DNA from: Clostridia bacterium
Lineage (GTDB): Bacteria > Bacillota > Clostridia > UMGS1883
Direction of reading: 5' to 3'
Assembly (NCBI GenBank): GCA_017505525.1
Contig: JAFVPB010000047.1
Span: 1 to 40,137, forward strand
DNA length: 40,137 nucleotides
The notes beneath the pieces are model-generated. The model was not told the DNA's origin and made no database searches. It worked only from the letters and a program-made list of their open reading frames with translations. The position numbers and the translations under genes are program-made. Positions 1 through 8,659 of this stretch are shown here, in pieces (position 1 is the stretch's first letter; every line of letters begins with the position of its first letter).

Positions 1-92
1 GCATATTGCAATGCATCATAAGTTCTGCATATACCCTTACATTTTGACAATACTCTTTTTTCACATCTTCCTTTGTAGTTCTTCTTCCTCAT
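1..92 (-). CDS. 5' fragment of a TnsA-like protein (partial, runs off the window)
   Basis: Only the first 30 codons are present, starting with ATG at 92-90 behind a near-perfect ribosome site (AAGGAGG, about 7 nt upstream). The visible protein is basic and Cys-rich (it begins MRKKNYKGRCEKR and continues to a TYDALQY segment). From memory this resembles the N-terminus of short TnsA-endonuclease-like proteins of Clostridia; this cannot be proven from 30 residues. The context agrees: five direct repeats lie just upstream, as TnsB-binding sites do in the right end of Tn7, and the gene reads away from guaA, as tnsA reads away from glmS. It could instead be an unrelated accessory or phage protein. 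Confidence 0.45.
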   Translation of the reverse strand, partial: MRKKNYKGRCEKRVLSKCKGICRTYDALQY

Positions 93-134
93 CGTATACC
101 TCCTTAAATTTTGTTAAAATAGAGCAAATATAAA

Positions 135-281
135 TTCCCAAAAATGTTCCCAAAAACGCTCAAAAATCCCCAAAAACGTATTTTAAGTTCCCAAAAACGT
201 TAAATTTGGGAAAAATGAAAAGTACTACAAACGCCTATATAGTGGCATTTATGAGAGATGATGCGATTTTCCCAAAAACGT
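135..281. repeat. Five direct repeats of TTCCCAAAAACGT (putative transposase-binding end)
   Basis: Copies lie at 135-147 (one change, ATGT), 147-159, 167-179 (first base altered), 188-200 and 269-281, with a degenerate half copy near 159-167 and an inverted fragment TTTGGGAA at 205-212. All full copies point the same way. Clustered, partly abutting 12-13 bp repeats just upstream of a TnsA-like start are what a Tn7-type right end looks like. Operators of a repressor or plasmid-type iterons are alternatives. Confidence 0.6.
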
Positions 282-438
282 AATTTTAAAAAAACACTAT
301 GTTACGGGGCACACCCCCTCATCCTCAAAAGGGCAAAATTGCGCATCCTCCACCCTATTCATTTTTGCGATCATTTAAGCGCATAAAATTTCGATTTTAT
401 GTGCTACATTCCCCATTATAGTCCATGTTTCAGGCATA
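282..438. other. Junction DNA between the repeat cluster and the guaA terminator, no gene
   Basis: No credible reading frame is seen. If the left part is a Tn7-like end, the boundary should read ...ACA on this strand; candidates are the ACA at 294-296 and at 311-313. The true edge and the 5-bp target duplication cannot be fixed because the other end is outside the window. A short GGGG-CACA-CCCC palindrome lies at 306-317 and a longer hairpin at 379-404. Confidence 0.4.
379..404. repeat. 11-bp inverted repeat with TTCG loop
   Basis: GCGCATAAAAT (379-389) pairs with ATTTTATGTGC (394-404) around a TTCG loop, with one G-T pair. Neither side carries a T-run, so it is not a normal intrinsic terminator. 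It lies between the guaA terminator and the presumed transposon end. Confidence 0.5.
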
Positions 439-474
439 CAAAAAGACCTCAAGATTTTTTCAATCTCAAGGTCT
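439..474 (-). terminator. Intrinsic terminator of guaA
   Basis: On the minus strand AGACCTTGAGATT pairs with AATCTTGAGGTCT (13 pairs including two G-U) around a 5-nt loop, followed by TTTTTG. It lies about 70 nt beyond the guaA stop codon. Confidence 0.85.
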
Positions 475-545
475 GATTTTAGTTTTTTCAGGATATTAAG
501 TTTTGCCTTTCTCAGGCTGCTTCCCTTTGCCCTTTAACAGGTTGC

Positions 546-1523
546 TTATTCCCACTCGATAGTTCCGATGGGCTTTGGTGTTAAATCAAGGAGAACACGG
601 TTAATTCCCTCAACCTCGTTTGTAATACGTGCGGTAATTTTATGAAGAACTTCGTATGGAATCTCTTCGATGGTAGCCGTCATCGCGTCGGTTGTGTTAA
701 CGGCACGGATAATTGCTGGCCAACCCTCGTAGCGCTTACTATCTTTTACGCCAACGCTTTTCATATCAGGCACTGCGATAAAGTACTGCCAAACTGTTTT
801 TGCAAGTCCGCAATTATCAAATTCCTCGCGAAGAATTGCATCAGCCTCACGAAGTGCTTCAAGACGGTCGCGTGTGATTGCACCGAGACAACGAACTCCA
901 AGGCCGGGGCCAGGGAACGGCTGACGGTAAACCATCTCATCCGGAAGACCGAGAGCTGAGCCTACAACTCTTACTTCATCTTTATAGAGAAGCTTTACGG
1001 GTTCAACAAGTTCCATTTCCATATCTTCAGGAAGTCCGCCAACATTATGGTGAGCCTTTACTCCGTCGCTTTCAAGAATATCGGGATATATTGTACCCTG
1101 AGCAAGGAATTTAATGTCGCTGAGCTTTGCAGCTTCTTCATCAAACACTTTGATAAATTCTCCGCCTATGATTTTTCTTTTCTTTTCAGGCTCTGCAACA
1201 TCTTTAAGAAGGTCTAAAAATCTATCGGTTGCATCAACATAGATAAGGTTAGCATCAAGTCCGTTCTTGAAAACTTCAATAACCTGCTCGCTTTCTCCCT
1301 TACGCATTAATCCGTGATTAACGTGCACACACACAAGCTGCTTTCCTATTGCTTTAATTAAAAGCGCAGCAACAACCGACGAATCAACACCGCCTGAAAG
1401 TGCCAGAAGCACCTTTTTATCTCCCACTGTTTCACGCACTTCTTTGATTTGTTCTTCAATAAATGCGTCAGCCAGTTCTTTTGTTGTAATTCTTTCCATA
1501 GATTCAGGTCTAACAATACTCAT
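546..1523 (-). CDS. guaA: GMP synthase, ATP-pyrophosphatase subunit without a glutaminase domain
   Basis: Converts XMP to GMP by adenylation of XMP and amination. The 325 residues contain the PP-loop SGGVDSS (43-49), the GuaA signatures [10 protein letters not shown] and [21 protein letters not shown], and a C-terminal dimerisation domain ending in [10 protein letters not shown]. The class-I glutamine amidotransferase domain that forms the first ~190 residues of typical bacterial GuaA is absent, and the gene next upstream is divergent, so no adjacent GATase exists. The protein therefore has the length of the archaeal-style two-subunit enzyme. It either uses ammonia from a GATase encoded elsewhere or takes free ammonia. 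The ATG start has a GGGAGG site about 7 nt upstream. Confidence 0.93.
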   Translation of the reverse strand: MSIVRPESMERITTKELADAFIEEQIKEVRETVGDKKVLLALSGGVDSSVVAALLIKAIGKQLVCVHVNHGLMRKGESEQVIEVFKNGLDANLIYVDATDRFLDLLKDVAEPEKKRKIIGGEFIKVFDEEAAKLSDIKFLAQGTIYPDILESDGVKAHHNVGGLPEDMEMELVEPVKLLYKDEVRVVGSALGLPDEMVYRQPFPGPGLGVRCLGAITRDRLEALREADAILREEFDNCGLAKTVWQYFIAVPDMKSVGVKDSKRYEGWPAIIRAVNTTDAMTATIEEIPYEVLHKITARITNEVEGINRVLLDLTPKPIGTIEWE

Positions 1524-1549
1524 AACAATACCTCCCGTTTATTTTTTCT

Positions 1550-1578
1550 ATAATAACACAATTCACGGCAAATTTCAA
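1550..1578 (-). promoter_or_regulatory. Promoter of guaA
   Basis: On the minus strand TTGAAA (1578-1573), a 17-bp spacer and TATTAT (1555-1550) lie just upstream of the guaA ribosome site. I see no purine riboswitch-like fold in the short leader. Confidence 0.6.
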
Positions 1579-1697
1579 TAAAAAAATATTATATTACATA
1601 ATTTTTTTATTATTTCCACAAGCTGCACTCTTCCCCAATACTTACATAAATGGTTTTATAAAAAAGCAGAGAATATTATAGCGAGGAGTGTGATAAT

Positions 1698-2903
1698 ATG
1701 AAACACAAAAGAATTTTGCCGCTTATTGCGGCAATTGCACTAATCCACCAAAGTGCATCAGCAAGCGTAAATTATACTGCGCAAAAAGAAGACAGCTACT
1801 ATAAAATAGCCCAGAAATTCAACACATCGCTTTCAAAAGTTTTAAGTGATAACAACGCAGCAAGCTCATCTGTGCTTAATGTGGGGCAAAAAGTTATTGT
1901 TGATTCCAACACCTACACCGTTCAGAAAGGAGATACCTTCTATCTTATAGCACAAAAGTGTAATGTTTCTTTAGACTCACTTTTAAAAGCAAATGGCAAA
2001 TCAGGCTCAGAGATTTTATACGTTGGTAATAAAATTACTATTCCCGATTCTTCCGGTCAAACCGATGGCACATACCACACAGTTGTCAAAGGAGACACAT
2101 ACTATTTAATTGCAAAACAATACAATGTTAGCTTAAGCGACCTTTTAAATGCAAACGGAGCAACCTCGCAAAGCGTGCTTTATATTGGAGACAAAGTAAA
2201 AATCCCTAATAAAAGCAGTTCTGTTACAACTCCGTCGGGCGGAAACTACATAACGTACAAAACGTATACCGTTCAAAAAAATGATACGTACTGGACAATA
2301 GCTTTAAAATTCGGCATCCCGATGCAAGAGCTTTTAAGCGCAAACTCGCTTAGTGAATCCAGCTATATTTACGCAGGGCAAAAGCTTACTATCCCTGTGC
2401 ACCACATCGCAATAAAAGATACTCCAACCCCTAACCACGGCGAGCTTCTTGATTGGTTTACAGAAGCACAATACGTTATTCCTATTAATTCAGATTTTAC
2501 TATTATGGACTTTACATCAGGAAAATCCTTTAATGCACGCAGAACTGTAGGCTCGGGGCATGCAGATTGCGAGCCTCTAACCGCAAGCGACACCGAAAAA
2601 ATGAAGGAAATTTTTGGTGGTTCATTCAATTGGAACAAACGAAGCGTTATAGTCTTATATAACGGACGCAAGATTGCGGCAAGCGCCGCAGGAATGCTCC
2701 ACGCAGGAAACGAATATGCTCCCGGTGGCGCATGGACAGACTGGCGAAGCGACAACTATGGTGCGGGCACAAATTACGATTACGTAAAAGGCAATAATGC
2801 AAACGGCCATTTCGATTTGCATTTTTACAATTCAATCGGGCACAGCTCGGGCACAGTGAATTCAACACATCAGGCTAACATAAGAAGAGCTGCGGGCAAA
2901 TAA
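1698..2903 (+). CDS. Secreted protein with four LysM repeats and an uncharacterised C-terminal domain
   Basis: A signal peptide (1-23) is followed by four LysM modules at about 24-68, 72-115, 126-170 and 188-233, each with a Y-x-V/A-x-K-x-D-(S/T) entry and an (I/V)-G-(D/N/Q)-K-(V/L/I)-x-IP type exit, so the protein should bind peptidoglycan. Residues ~245-401 form a separate domain with conserved-looking polar clusters: H288-A-D-C-E-P, H335, H371-F-D-L-H375, H382 and H391. This is not the SHGCxR motif of YkuD L,D-transpeptidases. The His/Asp pattern suggests a metal or catalytic centre, but I do not assign an activity. The start follows GAGGAGTG. It is transcribed divergently from guaA and ends in a perfect terminator. 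Confidence 0.85.
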   Translation: MKHKRILPLIAAIALIHQSASASVNYTAQKEDSYYKIAQKFNTSLSKVLSDNNAASSSVLNVGQKVIVDSNTYTVQKGDTFYLIAQKCNVSLDSLLKANGKSGSEILYVGNKITIPDSSGQTDGTYHTVVKGDTYYLIAKQYNVSLSDLLNANGATSQSVLYIGDKVKIPNKSSSVTTPSGGNYITYKTYTVQKNDTYWTIALKFGIPMQELLSANSLSESSYIYAGQKLTIPVHHIAIKDTPTPNHGELLDWFTEAQYVIPINSDFTIMDFTSGKSFNARRTVGSGHADCEPLTASDTEKMKEIFGGSFNWNKRSVIVLYNGRKIAASAAGMLHAGNEYAPGGAWTDWRSDNYGAGTNYDYVKGNNANGHFDLHFYNSIGHSSGTVNSTHQANIRRAAGK

Positions 2904-2907
2904 ACAG

Positions 2908-2964
2908 TATACAAAAAGCGTTTATAAAATGATTGGCAATCATTTTATAAACGCTTTTTGTATA
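2908..2964. terminator. Bidirectional terminator, perfect 27-bp stem
   Basis: Arms 2908-2934 and 2938-2964 are exact reverse complements around a GGC loop. Both directions contain a CTTTTTG run in the distal arm, so it can serve the LysM gene (plus) and the converging gene that ends at 2973 (minus). Confidence 0.9.
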
Positions 2965-2972
2965 TGCTGAAT

Positions 2973-4700
2973 TTATATTTCTTTTTCTGCCAATATAAGA
3001 AGATTCGTGGTTTCGCACCAACAGCTTGCATTAAACACACCGCCAATGCATCTTTTGCTTTCCCAGTCCGACATATTTACTCTTTCGCAAATATATCCCT
3101 CTGGAAGCTTTTCGCGTTCAACACGTATTGAATCGTCGTTTAAAAGGCTTGCATTAAGCGGAACATCCCAGCTCATTATAGGCCTTTTTTCAGTCGACAT
3201 ATACTGGCTTACGGTAAGGGTTATATCCTCATAAAGCTCCTTATAAAGCTCGTTATTGGTCCATTTGTAAAGCTTATATAGGCTGACGCCTGAAAGGGTG
3301 CAGAATCCCGGTGCAGAATGCTTATTCTGAACATTTGCAAAAACACTTCCCACCGTTTTCATATCAAGCCTGTAAAATTCGCTTTCTTTTGTGAACTTAT
3401 AGTTGTAACCTACAACCCAGCTGCTTACAAAATGCGCCATATAAATCGAATATGAAAGGAACTTTTCTTCTTTGGTTACTTCATAGAGCATTGTCATACT
3501 CTCAAGAAGTGCCGCCGCGCTCTCACTGTCGGGCCCTTGAAGAATTTCTCCCGGTCCGCCTGTGGTATATCCGCAGAGCGCATCTCTCTTACACATAAAT
3601 TCGGCACTTTCCTTTGCAACGCTCAAATATTTTTCGTCGCCGAAAAATTCATAAGCCTTTACAAGTGCAGCAGGAATAATTGCTCCCGCTGTGGAATTTC
3701 CAACCACAATTTCGCCCGTATCACAATCTATGAACTGACCAAACTGGCCGTATTTCTCCCACAACCACACAAAATAATCGGCAAGCTTTTTCGAGCCTTT
3801 TATAAATGCTTCAGGAATTTCATCCATAAGCTCGAAGTGCTTGAATGAAAAATACAAAGCATCACCCGATTTTCTTATAAATGCCCATTTTTCTGTTCCC
3901 GGCTCGCCATGCCCATCACTTTTCTTATCGTTAAAGCCATAGAAAAGGCCGCACGGCGCCTGATTTTCATACATATGCTCAAGAGTTTTAATTGCTCTTT
4001 CTTTTTCAAGCTCTCCTCCAAGCTTCATAAGTGCAAAGCTCGACATTCCTCCGCCTATCCATCCGGGCGCCCATGTGCCAAGAGCATTTACATCGTAATA
4101 CTTTCCCGTCCAGTTTTTTGAGTTGAACTTGTTTCTTTGAATTTCAAACTGTTCTTCATCAGATAAAACCACAGGGCGGGTATCATCAAGCCCCATTATT
4201 CTTCTGTTTTTAAAATAGGTTTCGTAAAACTCTTCCATGCTGGCGCAATCTGTTTCTATAACCTTGTATGGAATTTCTGCATCAAGGTCGACATATTCTT
4301 CGGTATTTTTCCTCATAAACGGCCATCGGTAAATTTCTTCACGATAAGCAGGATATGTAAGCGTGATTTTTCCCGTTTCGTATGCCAAGCCTATATTTTC
4401 CCCGTCGATTTCCTGAACGGTATAAACATATGTAGCCTTATTTGTTTTTTTATTAAAAACACAAACACAGGGAACCGAAACATCGCCCGTTGTAACCTGA
4501 ATTTTTCCCGAGCCGTCTTTATTAAGCCTTGGAACATCGGTGATTGTTGTTTCTATGTTAACATCTGCTTCTTCCGCCTTAAACATAGGAGGATAATCTC
4601 TTTTTAACACATTGAATTTATTTCCGTTGTACGCACAGGCAGGAAAAAGCACGTATTCGGTGGTATCGCATCCCTCAATGAATATTTCTACTTTAGACAT
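2973..4700 (-). CDS. Cytoplasmic helical-toroid (six-hairpin) glycosidase-like protein
   Basis: 575 residues with no signal peptide. Residues ~1-150 are beta-rich; the remainder shows the repeated amphipathic-helix pattern of (alpha/alpha)6 glycosidases, with Trp/Tyr/Gly-rich segments such as GTWAPGWIGGGMSSFALMK and a central GQFGQFIDCDTGE stretch. No family signature is clear enough to name a GH family or to identify the catalytic acids. The ATG start follows a GGAGAT site. It stands alone between the LysM gene terminator and the trxA operon; the ~100 bp upstream holds no strong promoter I can name. The many sugar-active genes in the window make intracellular processing of an oligosaccharide the most likely role. 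Confidence 0.6.
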   Translation of the reverse strand: MSKVEIFIEGCDTTEYVLFPACAYNGNKFNVLKRDYPPMFKAEEADVNIETTITDVPRLNKDGSGKIQVTTGDVSVPCVCVFNKKTNKATYVYTVQEIDGENIGLAYETGKITLTYPAYREEIYRWPFMRKNTEEYVDLDAEIPYKVIETDCASMEEFYETYFKNRRIMGLDDTRPVVLSDEEQFEIQRNKFNSKNWTGKYYDVNALGTWAPGWIGGGMSSFALMKLGGELEKERAIKTLEHMYENQAPCGLFYGFNDKKSDGHGEPGTEKWAFIRKSGDALYFSFKHFELMDEIPEAFIKGSKKLADYFVWLWEKYGQFGQFIDCDTGEIVVGNSTAGAIIPAALVKAYEFFGDEKYLSVAKESAEFMCKRDALCGYTTGGPGEILQGPDSESAAALLESMTMLYEVTKEEKFLSYSIYMAHFVSSWVVGYNYKFTKESEFYRLDMKTVGSVFANVQNKHSAPGFCTLSGVSLYKLYKWTNNELYKELYEDITLTVSQYMSTEKRPIMSWDVPLNASLLNDDSIRVEREKLPEGYICERVNMSDWESKRCIGGVFNASCWCETTNLLILAEKEI

Positions 4701-4805
4701 AAAAATCTCCTTTTTTAACAGTCTTTACAAAACTGTAGCATAAATTCTTAGAAAAATCTCGTCATTATGCAGATAACACATAGACAAAATTTGCTTTAAA
4801 AGCTG

Positions 4806-5120
4806 TTATCCTTTAAGAATTTCAAGGATTTCTTCCTTAGGTCTGTAGCCTACCGCAGTGCTTACAACTTTGCCTTCCTTCATCACTGCAAGCATAGGAA
4901 TGCTTGTAACCTGAAATGCTACGGCAAGCTCGCCCTCTTCATCAACATTCACCTTACAAACCTTGTATTCATCTTTATATTCTTCTGCAATTTCAGAAAC
5001 AATCGGAGCTATCATACGGCAAGGGCCGCACCATGTTGCCCAGAAATCAATAAGCACAGGCTTATCGGATTTTAAAACCTCTTTTTCAAAATTTTCTTTT
5101 GTGATTATAATTTCGCTCAT
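4806..5120 (-). CDS. trxA: Thioredoxin
   Basis: 104 residues, a standard thioredoxin length. The active site W30-C-G-P-C34 and the cis-proline at 75 (TSIP) are present, so it should be a functional dithiol reductant in the cytoplasm. The start has AGGAGG about 8 nt upstream. It is the last gene of the long minus-strand run and lies 11 nt after the small FTR-like gene, which suggests that the two are a redox pair. Confidence 0.95.
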   Translation of the reverse strand: MSEIIITKENFEKEVLKSDKPVLIDFWATWCGPCRMIAPIVSEIAEEYKDEYKVCKVNVDEEGELAVAFQVTSIPMLAVMKEGKVVSTAVGYRPKEEILEILKG

Positions 5121-5131
5121 TTTTATTCCTC

Positions 5132-5329
5132 CTATTTTGATTTATAGTAAAGCATACAGTGGCAAAAGCCCTCAAATTCAGGGTCTTTAATCTGCTCTTT
5201 AAACTGCTTGCACATACATTTGGTATCTTCGCTTCTCTCGAGCACACACGGGCAATATCCGCCCGTTTTCTTCAAGCCCTCTTTTACCATTTTCACAATT
5301 TCATTATCAGGATTTAGCGTAATTTTCAT
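5132..5329 (-). CDS. Small ferredoxin-thioredoxin reductase catalytic-subunit-like protein
   Basis: 65 residues with CPC (26-28), CMC (38-40) and CHC (56-58), the three-motif cysteine pattern of the FTR catalytic (beta) chain, which holds a [4Fe-4S] cluster next to a redox-active disulfide. It is shorter than the plant enzyme. The ATG at 5329 is chosen because it lies one base after the preceding stop and has a GGGTGA site; the longer frame to 5374 would overlap the HD gene. Directly followed by trxA, it probably passes electrons to that thioredoxin. No variable FTR subunit is visible nearby. Confidence 0.8.
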   Translation of the reverse strand: MKITLNPDNEIVKMVKEGLKKTGGYCPCVLERSEDTKCMCKQFKEQIKDPEFEGFCHCMLYYKSK

Positions 5330-5330
5330 T

Positions 5331-5942
5331 TTATTCACCCTCTTTAATATATCCTTTTTCCACAGAATCAACAATTATTTTCTGCACAAGCTCCCACGCC
5401 GCGGGAAGTCCCTTTTCTATAACAGCCATTCTTTTTTGCACCTTTTGAAGCGTAACGCCTCCCTTTCTCCAGGTGTGGCCATCGGTTATAAAATTATTCA
5501 TAAATGGTTGCAAACAATCAAGTGCAGCAGCAAAAATAGCATCGGGCGATTCCTTTTCGTCAAACTCTATCCACAGTTTTTTATACTCTTCCCCATCGGG
5601 AATAATCGAAAAAAGTCTGTTCGCTGCTTCCATTTCGCGCTTTTCCTTATCCTGGGATGCCTTGTAATCATAGCAGAAGGTATCCCCCGCATAGATTTCC
5701 ACCAGATCGTGAACTAAAACCATCTTGATAACGCGGTTGATATCTGTTCCTTTGGGGGCGTAATCAGAAAGAACCATAGCCATTAGGGCAATATGCCACG
5801 AATGTTCGGCATCTGTTTCGCGGCGCGACTTATCCATCAGAATTGTCTGGCGGTAAATGCCTTTCATCTGGTCTGCAATCATTAAAAACTGCATCTTTTT
5901 ATTGAAATCTTCTATATTTCCCTTGTATATGCTTTCAGCCAT
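5331..5942 (-). CDS. HD-domain hydrolase (YfbR/HDDC2-like)
   Basis: 203 residues with the HD-superfamily metal ligands in order: H47 (DAEHSWH), H78-D79 (VLVHDLVEI) and a later Asp near 137 (ALDCLQP). The SRRETDAEHSWH and HDLVEIYAGD blocks match the HD_3 family that includes 5'-deoxynucleotidase YfbR and human HDDC2, so a (deoxy)nucleoside monophosphate phosphatase is likely. The ATG at 5942, behind GGAGGAAAAG, overlaps the end of pepP by 31 bases, a sign of translational coupling. Confidence 0.8.
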   Translation of the reverse strand: MAESIYKGNIEDFNKKMQFLMIADQMKGIYRQTILMDKSRRETDAEHSWHIALMAMVLSDYAPKGTDINRVIKMVLVHDLVEIYAGDTFCYDYKASQDKEKREMEAANRLFSIIPDGEEYKKLWIEFDEKESPDAIFAAALDCLQPFMNNFITDGHTWRKGGVTLQKVQKRMAVIEKGLPAAWELVQKIIVDSVEKGYIKEGE

Positions 5943-7660
5943 TTCTTTTCCTCCGCACTGAGAAAATCTTCGTAGAGGGCGTTTACCTTCTCGTTGTAGT
6001 CATTTATATATCTTTTTTCCTCGTTATCTAAAAGCTCTGTTTTAAGATACTCTGTTCCGATCGGGCAGTAGCCAAGAGGCTCGAAGCATAAGTATTCCCC
6101 ATATTCCGTGGTACTGTGCTCTTTAACATACAAATGATTTTCTATTCTTATTCCGTATTTTCCCTCAGTGTAAACTCCCGGCTCGTCTGTAACCGTCATC
6201 CCTGCTTCAAGCTCCACATTGCAAAGCGAAGAAATCCTTTGCGGACCCTCGTGCACAGATAATAAATACCCTACTCCGTGGCCTGTGGAGCATCTGTAGT
6301 CGAGCCCTTTTTTCCAAAGAGGCTTTCTTGTGATACTATCAAGCTCCGAGCACTTTGTGCCTTTCGGGAAAACAGTTTCAGCCAAATTAATGTTCCCTTT
6401 TAAAACAAGGGTGTAGTTTTCTTTTTCTTCTTCCGGGATTTCTCCAAGAATAAGCGTTCTTGTGGTATCGGTTGTACCCTCGAAAAATTGTGCCCCCGTA
6501 TCAATTAAAAGCATACCTTTTTTAAAAATCGTGGCACTGTTTTCACGCGTTGGCCCATAGTGCATCATAGCCGCATTTTCTCCGTATGCCGCAATTGTAT
6601 CAAACGAAGGAGATATATACCCCTCGAGTGCTCCCCTGTGTTTTTCAATAATATCGCAAACCTCCCACTCGGTTAGTTCGTCTTTATGATAAATCTCGTA
6701 AAAGCTTTTTATAAGCGCCGTATTATCTTTTATATATGCTTTTTTTATATTTGCTATCTCGGTACTGTTTTTTATGCCTTTCATATGCTCTATAATCGAT
6801 TTTTTATCTTTTGCGGGGCATTTTATTTTATCTATAAGCAGTGCATTAGCCGAAGAAAAATCGGCAATAACAGTGCATTTTTTTGAAAGCTTTTCAACAT
6901 CTGTGTAAATTCCGTTATACGGTTTAACTTTAACTTCAAGCTCTTCAAGATATTTTAAAACATCTTCCGGAACATTCTCTTTCGGGGCATAAAGGTATGC
7001 CTCTTTCTCCCCAATCAATAAATACGAAAGCATAACGGGAGTATAAAGAACATCTGCGCCTCTTATATTCAAAAGCCACATTATTTCCTGCGGAGAAGAA
7101 ATTACATAATGGGTTGCACCCTCGTTTTTCATTTCCCTGCGCACCCTTAACATCTTATCCTTTGCACTCTCTCCCGAATATTTTTCACTCAGGATATAGC
7201 AGGGGTTAGCCTTTCTTTCGGGTTTATCTTTCCAAACTGCAGATGGGTCGAAATCGTTTTTAAGATGTATGCTCTTTTTCTTTAGTTTATCTTTTAATTC
7301 ATCCAGTTTATTTTTAGAAAAAAGCTTCCCGTCAAGTGCTAATGTTTCCCCTTTTTCAAGCTTCTCCAAAAGATAATCAGTTATCTTGATTGTTTCTTTT
7401 TCAGAGGCTTTGAAAAGCACAACTTCACTTCCCGAAAGCTCTTTTTCAGCCTGAATATAGTATCTTCCATCGGTCCACAATCCGCTTTCTTTTTCCGTTA
7501 CAACAAGAGTGCCCGCCGAGCCTGTAAAGCCAGAAAGCCACTCTCTTAATTTATATTCATCAGCTATATATTCACTAAGATGCGGGTCTGCCGTTGGAAT
7601 TATAACGGCATTCACACCGCACTTTTTCATTTCTTTTCTTAATAGTTCAATCCTACACAT
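5912..7660 (-). CDS. pepP: Xaa-Pro aminopeptidase (M24B, APP-like)
   Basis: Removes the N-terminal residue from peptides with proline in second position. The frame is about 582 residues: two creatinase-like N-terminal domains and a C-terminal pita-bread domain. Metal-binding segments are visible: [18 protein letters not shown] (two Asp), [17 protein letters not shown] (His), TDEPGVY and IRIENHL (two Glu). The length fits the long eukaryote-like APP1 class. ATG at 7660 is preferred (GGTGAT upstream); it overlaps the tsaD stop by 8 bases. An in-frame ATG at 7687 exists but would overlap tsaD further. Confidence 0.92.
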   Translation of the reverse strand: MCRIELLRKEMKKCGVNAVIIPTADPHLSEYIADEYKLREWLSGFTGSAGTLVVTEKESGLWTDGRYYIQAEKELSGSEVVLFKASEKETIKITDYLLEKLEKGETLALDGKLFSKNKLDELKDKLKKKSIHLKNDFDPSAVWKDKPERKANPCYILSEKYSGESAKDKMLRVRREMKNEGATHYVISSPQEIMWLLNIRGADVLYTPVMLSYLLIGEKEAYLYAPKENVPEDVLKYLEELEVKVKPYNGIYTDVEKLSKKCTVIADFSSANALLIDKIKCPAKDKKSIIEHMKGIKNSTEIANIKKAYIKDNTALIKSFYEIYHKDELTEWEVCDIIEKHRGALEGYISPSFDTIAAYGENAAMMHYGPTRENSATIFKKGMLLIDTGAQFFEGTTDTTRTLILGEIPEEEKENYTLVLKGNINLAETVFPKGTKCSELDSITRKPLWKKGLDYRCSTGHGVGYLLSVHEGPQRISSLCNVELEAGMTVTDEPGVYTEGKYGIRIENHLYVKEHSTTEYGEYLCFEPLGYCPIGTEYLKTELLDNEEKRYINDYNEKVNALYEDFLSAEEKKWLKAYTREI

Positions 7661-8657
7661 GCAAATCACCAAGCTGAGGAATTGCATTAAGAGTTAAATC
7701 CCCCTCTATTCCCTTTATATAATTCAGGTATCCCGCACATGAAATCATAGCACCGTTATCTGTGCACAAATCCATAGGCGGGCAGAAAAATTCCATAGAG
7801 TTTTTCTTTGCCTCTTTCTCCATATTCTCGCGCAGGCAGCTGTTTGCCGCAACACCGCCTGCTATGGCTATTTTATCTATTCCCACGCTTTTTGCAGCTT
7901 CAACTGTGTTTTTAACAAGCACGTCCACTGCCGCCTGCTGAAACGATGCTGCAACATCAGCTTTATTTATTTCTTCGCCTTTTTGCTCCAATGTGTGAAC
8001 ATAGTTTATCACTGCCGTTTTAAGTCCGCTGAAGCTGAAATCGAAACCGTTGTGCGGACGGGGAAATTTAATTGCCTCGGGATTGCCCTCTTTCGCCAGA
8101 GCATTAAGCTTTGGACCGCCCGGATAGCCAAGTCCCAGCACACGCGCCGCTTTATCAAATGCTTCTCCTGCCGCATCGTCGGTTGTTGCGCCAAGCACAG
8201 TAAAATCGTGATAATCCTTTATATGCAGAATATGGCTGTGCCCGCCAGATGCCACAAGGCACACAAACGGAGGCTCGAGATTTGGGTATGCAATATAGTT
8301 TGCCGCAATATGTCCGCCAATATGATTAACGGGAATAAGCGGTTTATTTAATGAATATGCAAGCGCCTTTGCAGCTGAAACGCCAACAAGAAGCGCCCCA
8401 ACAAGTCCCGGATTATAAGTAACTGCTATACCATCAAGCTCTTCTTTTTTAACGTCTGCTTCCTTTAAAGCTTCTTCTATCACATATATAATTTTATCAA
8501 GATGCTTTCTCGAGGCTATTTCAGGCACAACTCCGCCGTAAACCTCGTGCAGTTTTATTTGAGAATATATAACGTTTGATAAAACAGTTCTTCCGTCTTT
8601 CGTAACGGATGCCGCCGTTTCATCACACGAAGATTCAATTCCAAGTATAAGTGCCAT
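7653..8657 (-). CDS. tsaD: tRNA N6-threonylcarbamoyltransferase subunit TsaD
   Basis: Transfers the threonylcarbamoyl group to A37 of ANN-decoding tRNAs. 334 residues of the ASKHA fold beginning with [10 protein letters not shown]; metal ligands H112 and H116 (NHIGGH) and the late DNGAMI motif are present. It follows the YwlE-RimI gene after 2 nt. TsaC is two genes upstream, but TsaB and TsaE are not in the window. Confidence 0.97.
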   Translation of the reverse strand: MALILGIESSCDETAASVTKDGRTVLSNVIYSQIKLHEVYGGVVPEIASRKHLDKIIYVIEEALKEADVKKEELDGIAVTYNPGLVGALLVGVSAAKALAYSLNKPLIPVNHIGGHIAANYIAYPNLEPPFVCLVASGGHSHILHIKDYHDFTVLGATTDDAAGEAFDKAARVLGLGYPGGPKLNALAKEGNPEAIKFPRPHNGFDFSFSGLKTAVINYVHTLEQKGEEINKADVAASFQQAAVDVLVKNTVEAAKSVGIDKIAIAGGVAANSCLRENMEKEAKKNSMEFFCPPMDLCTDNGAMISCAGYLNYIKGIEGDLTLNAIPQLGDLHV

Positions 8658-8659
8658 TG

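Noticed and set aside
1531-1697. Purine riboswitch upstream of guaA
   Set aside because: The leader after the promoter is too short and no conserved junction or paired loops are seen.
5331-5374. Upstream start of the FTR-like gene at 5374
   Set aside because: Would extend the gene into the HD hydrolase; the ATG at 5329 one base after the HD stop has a ribosome site and fits the family start.
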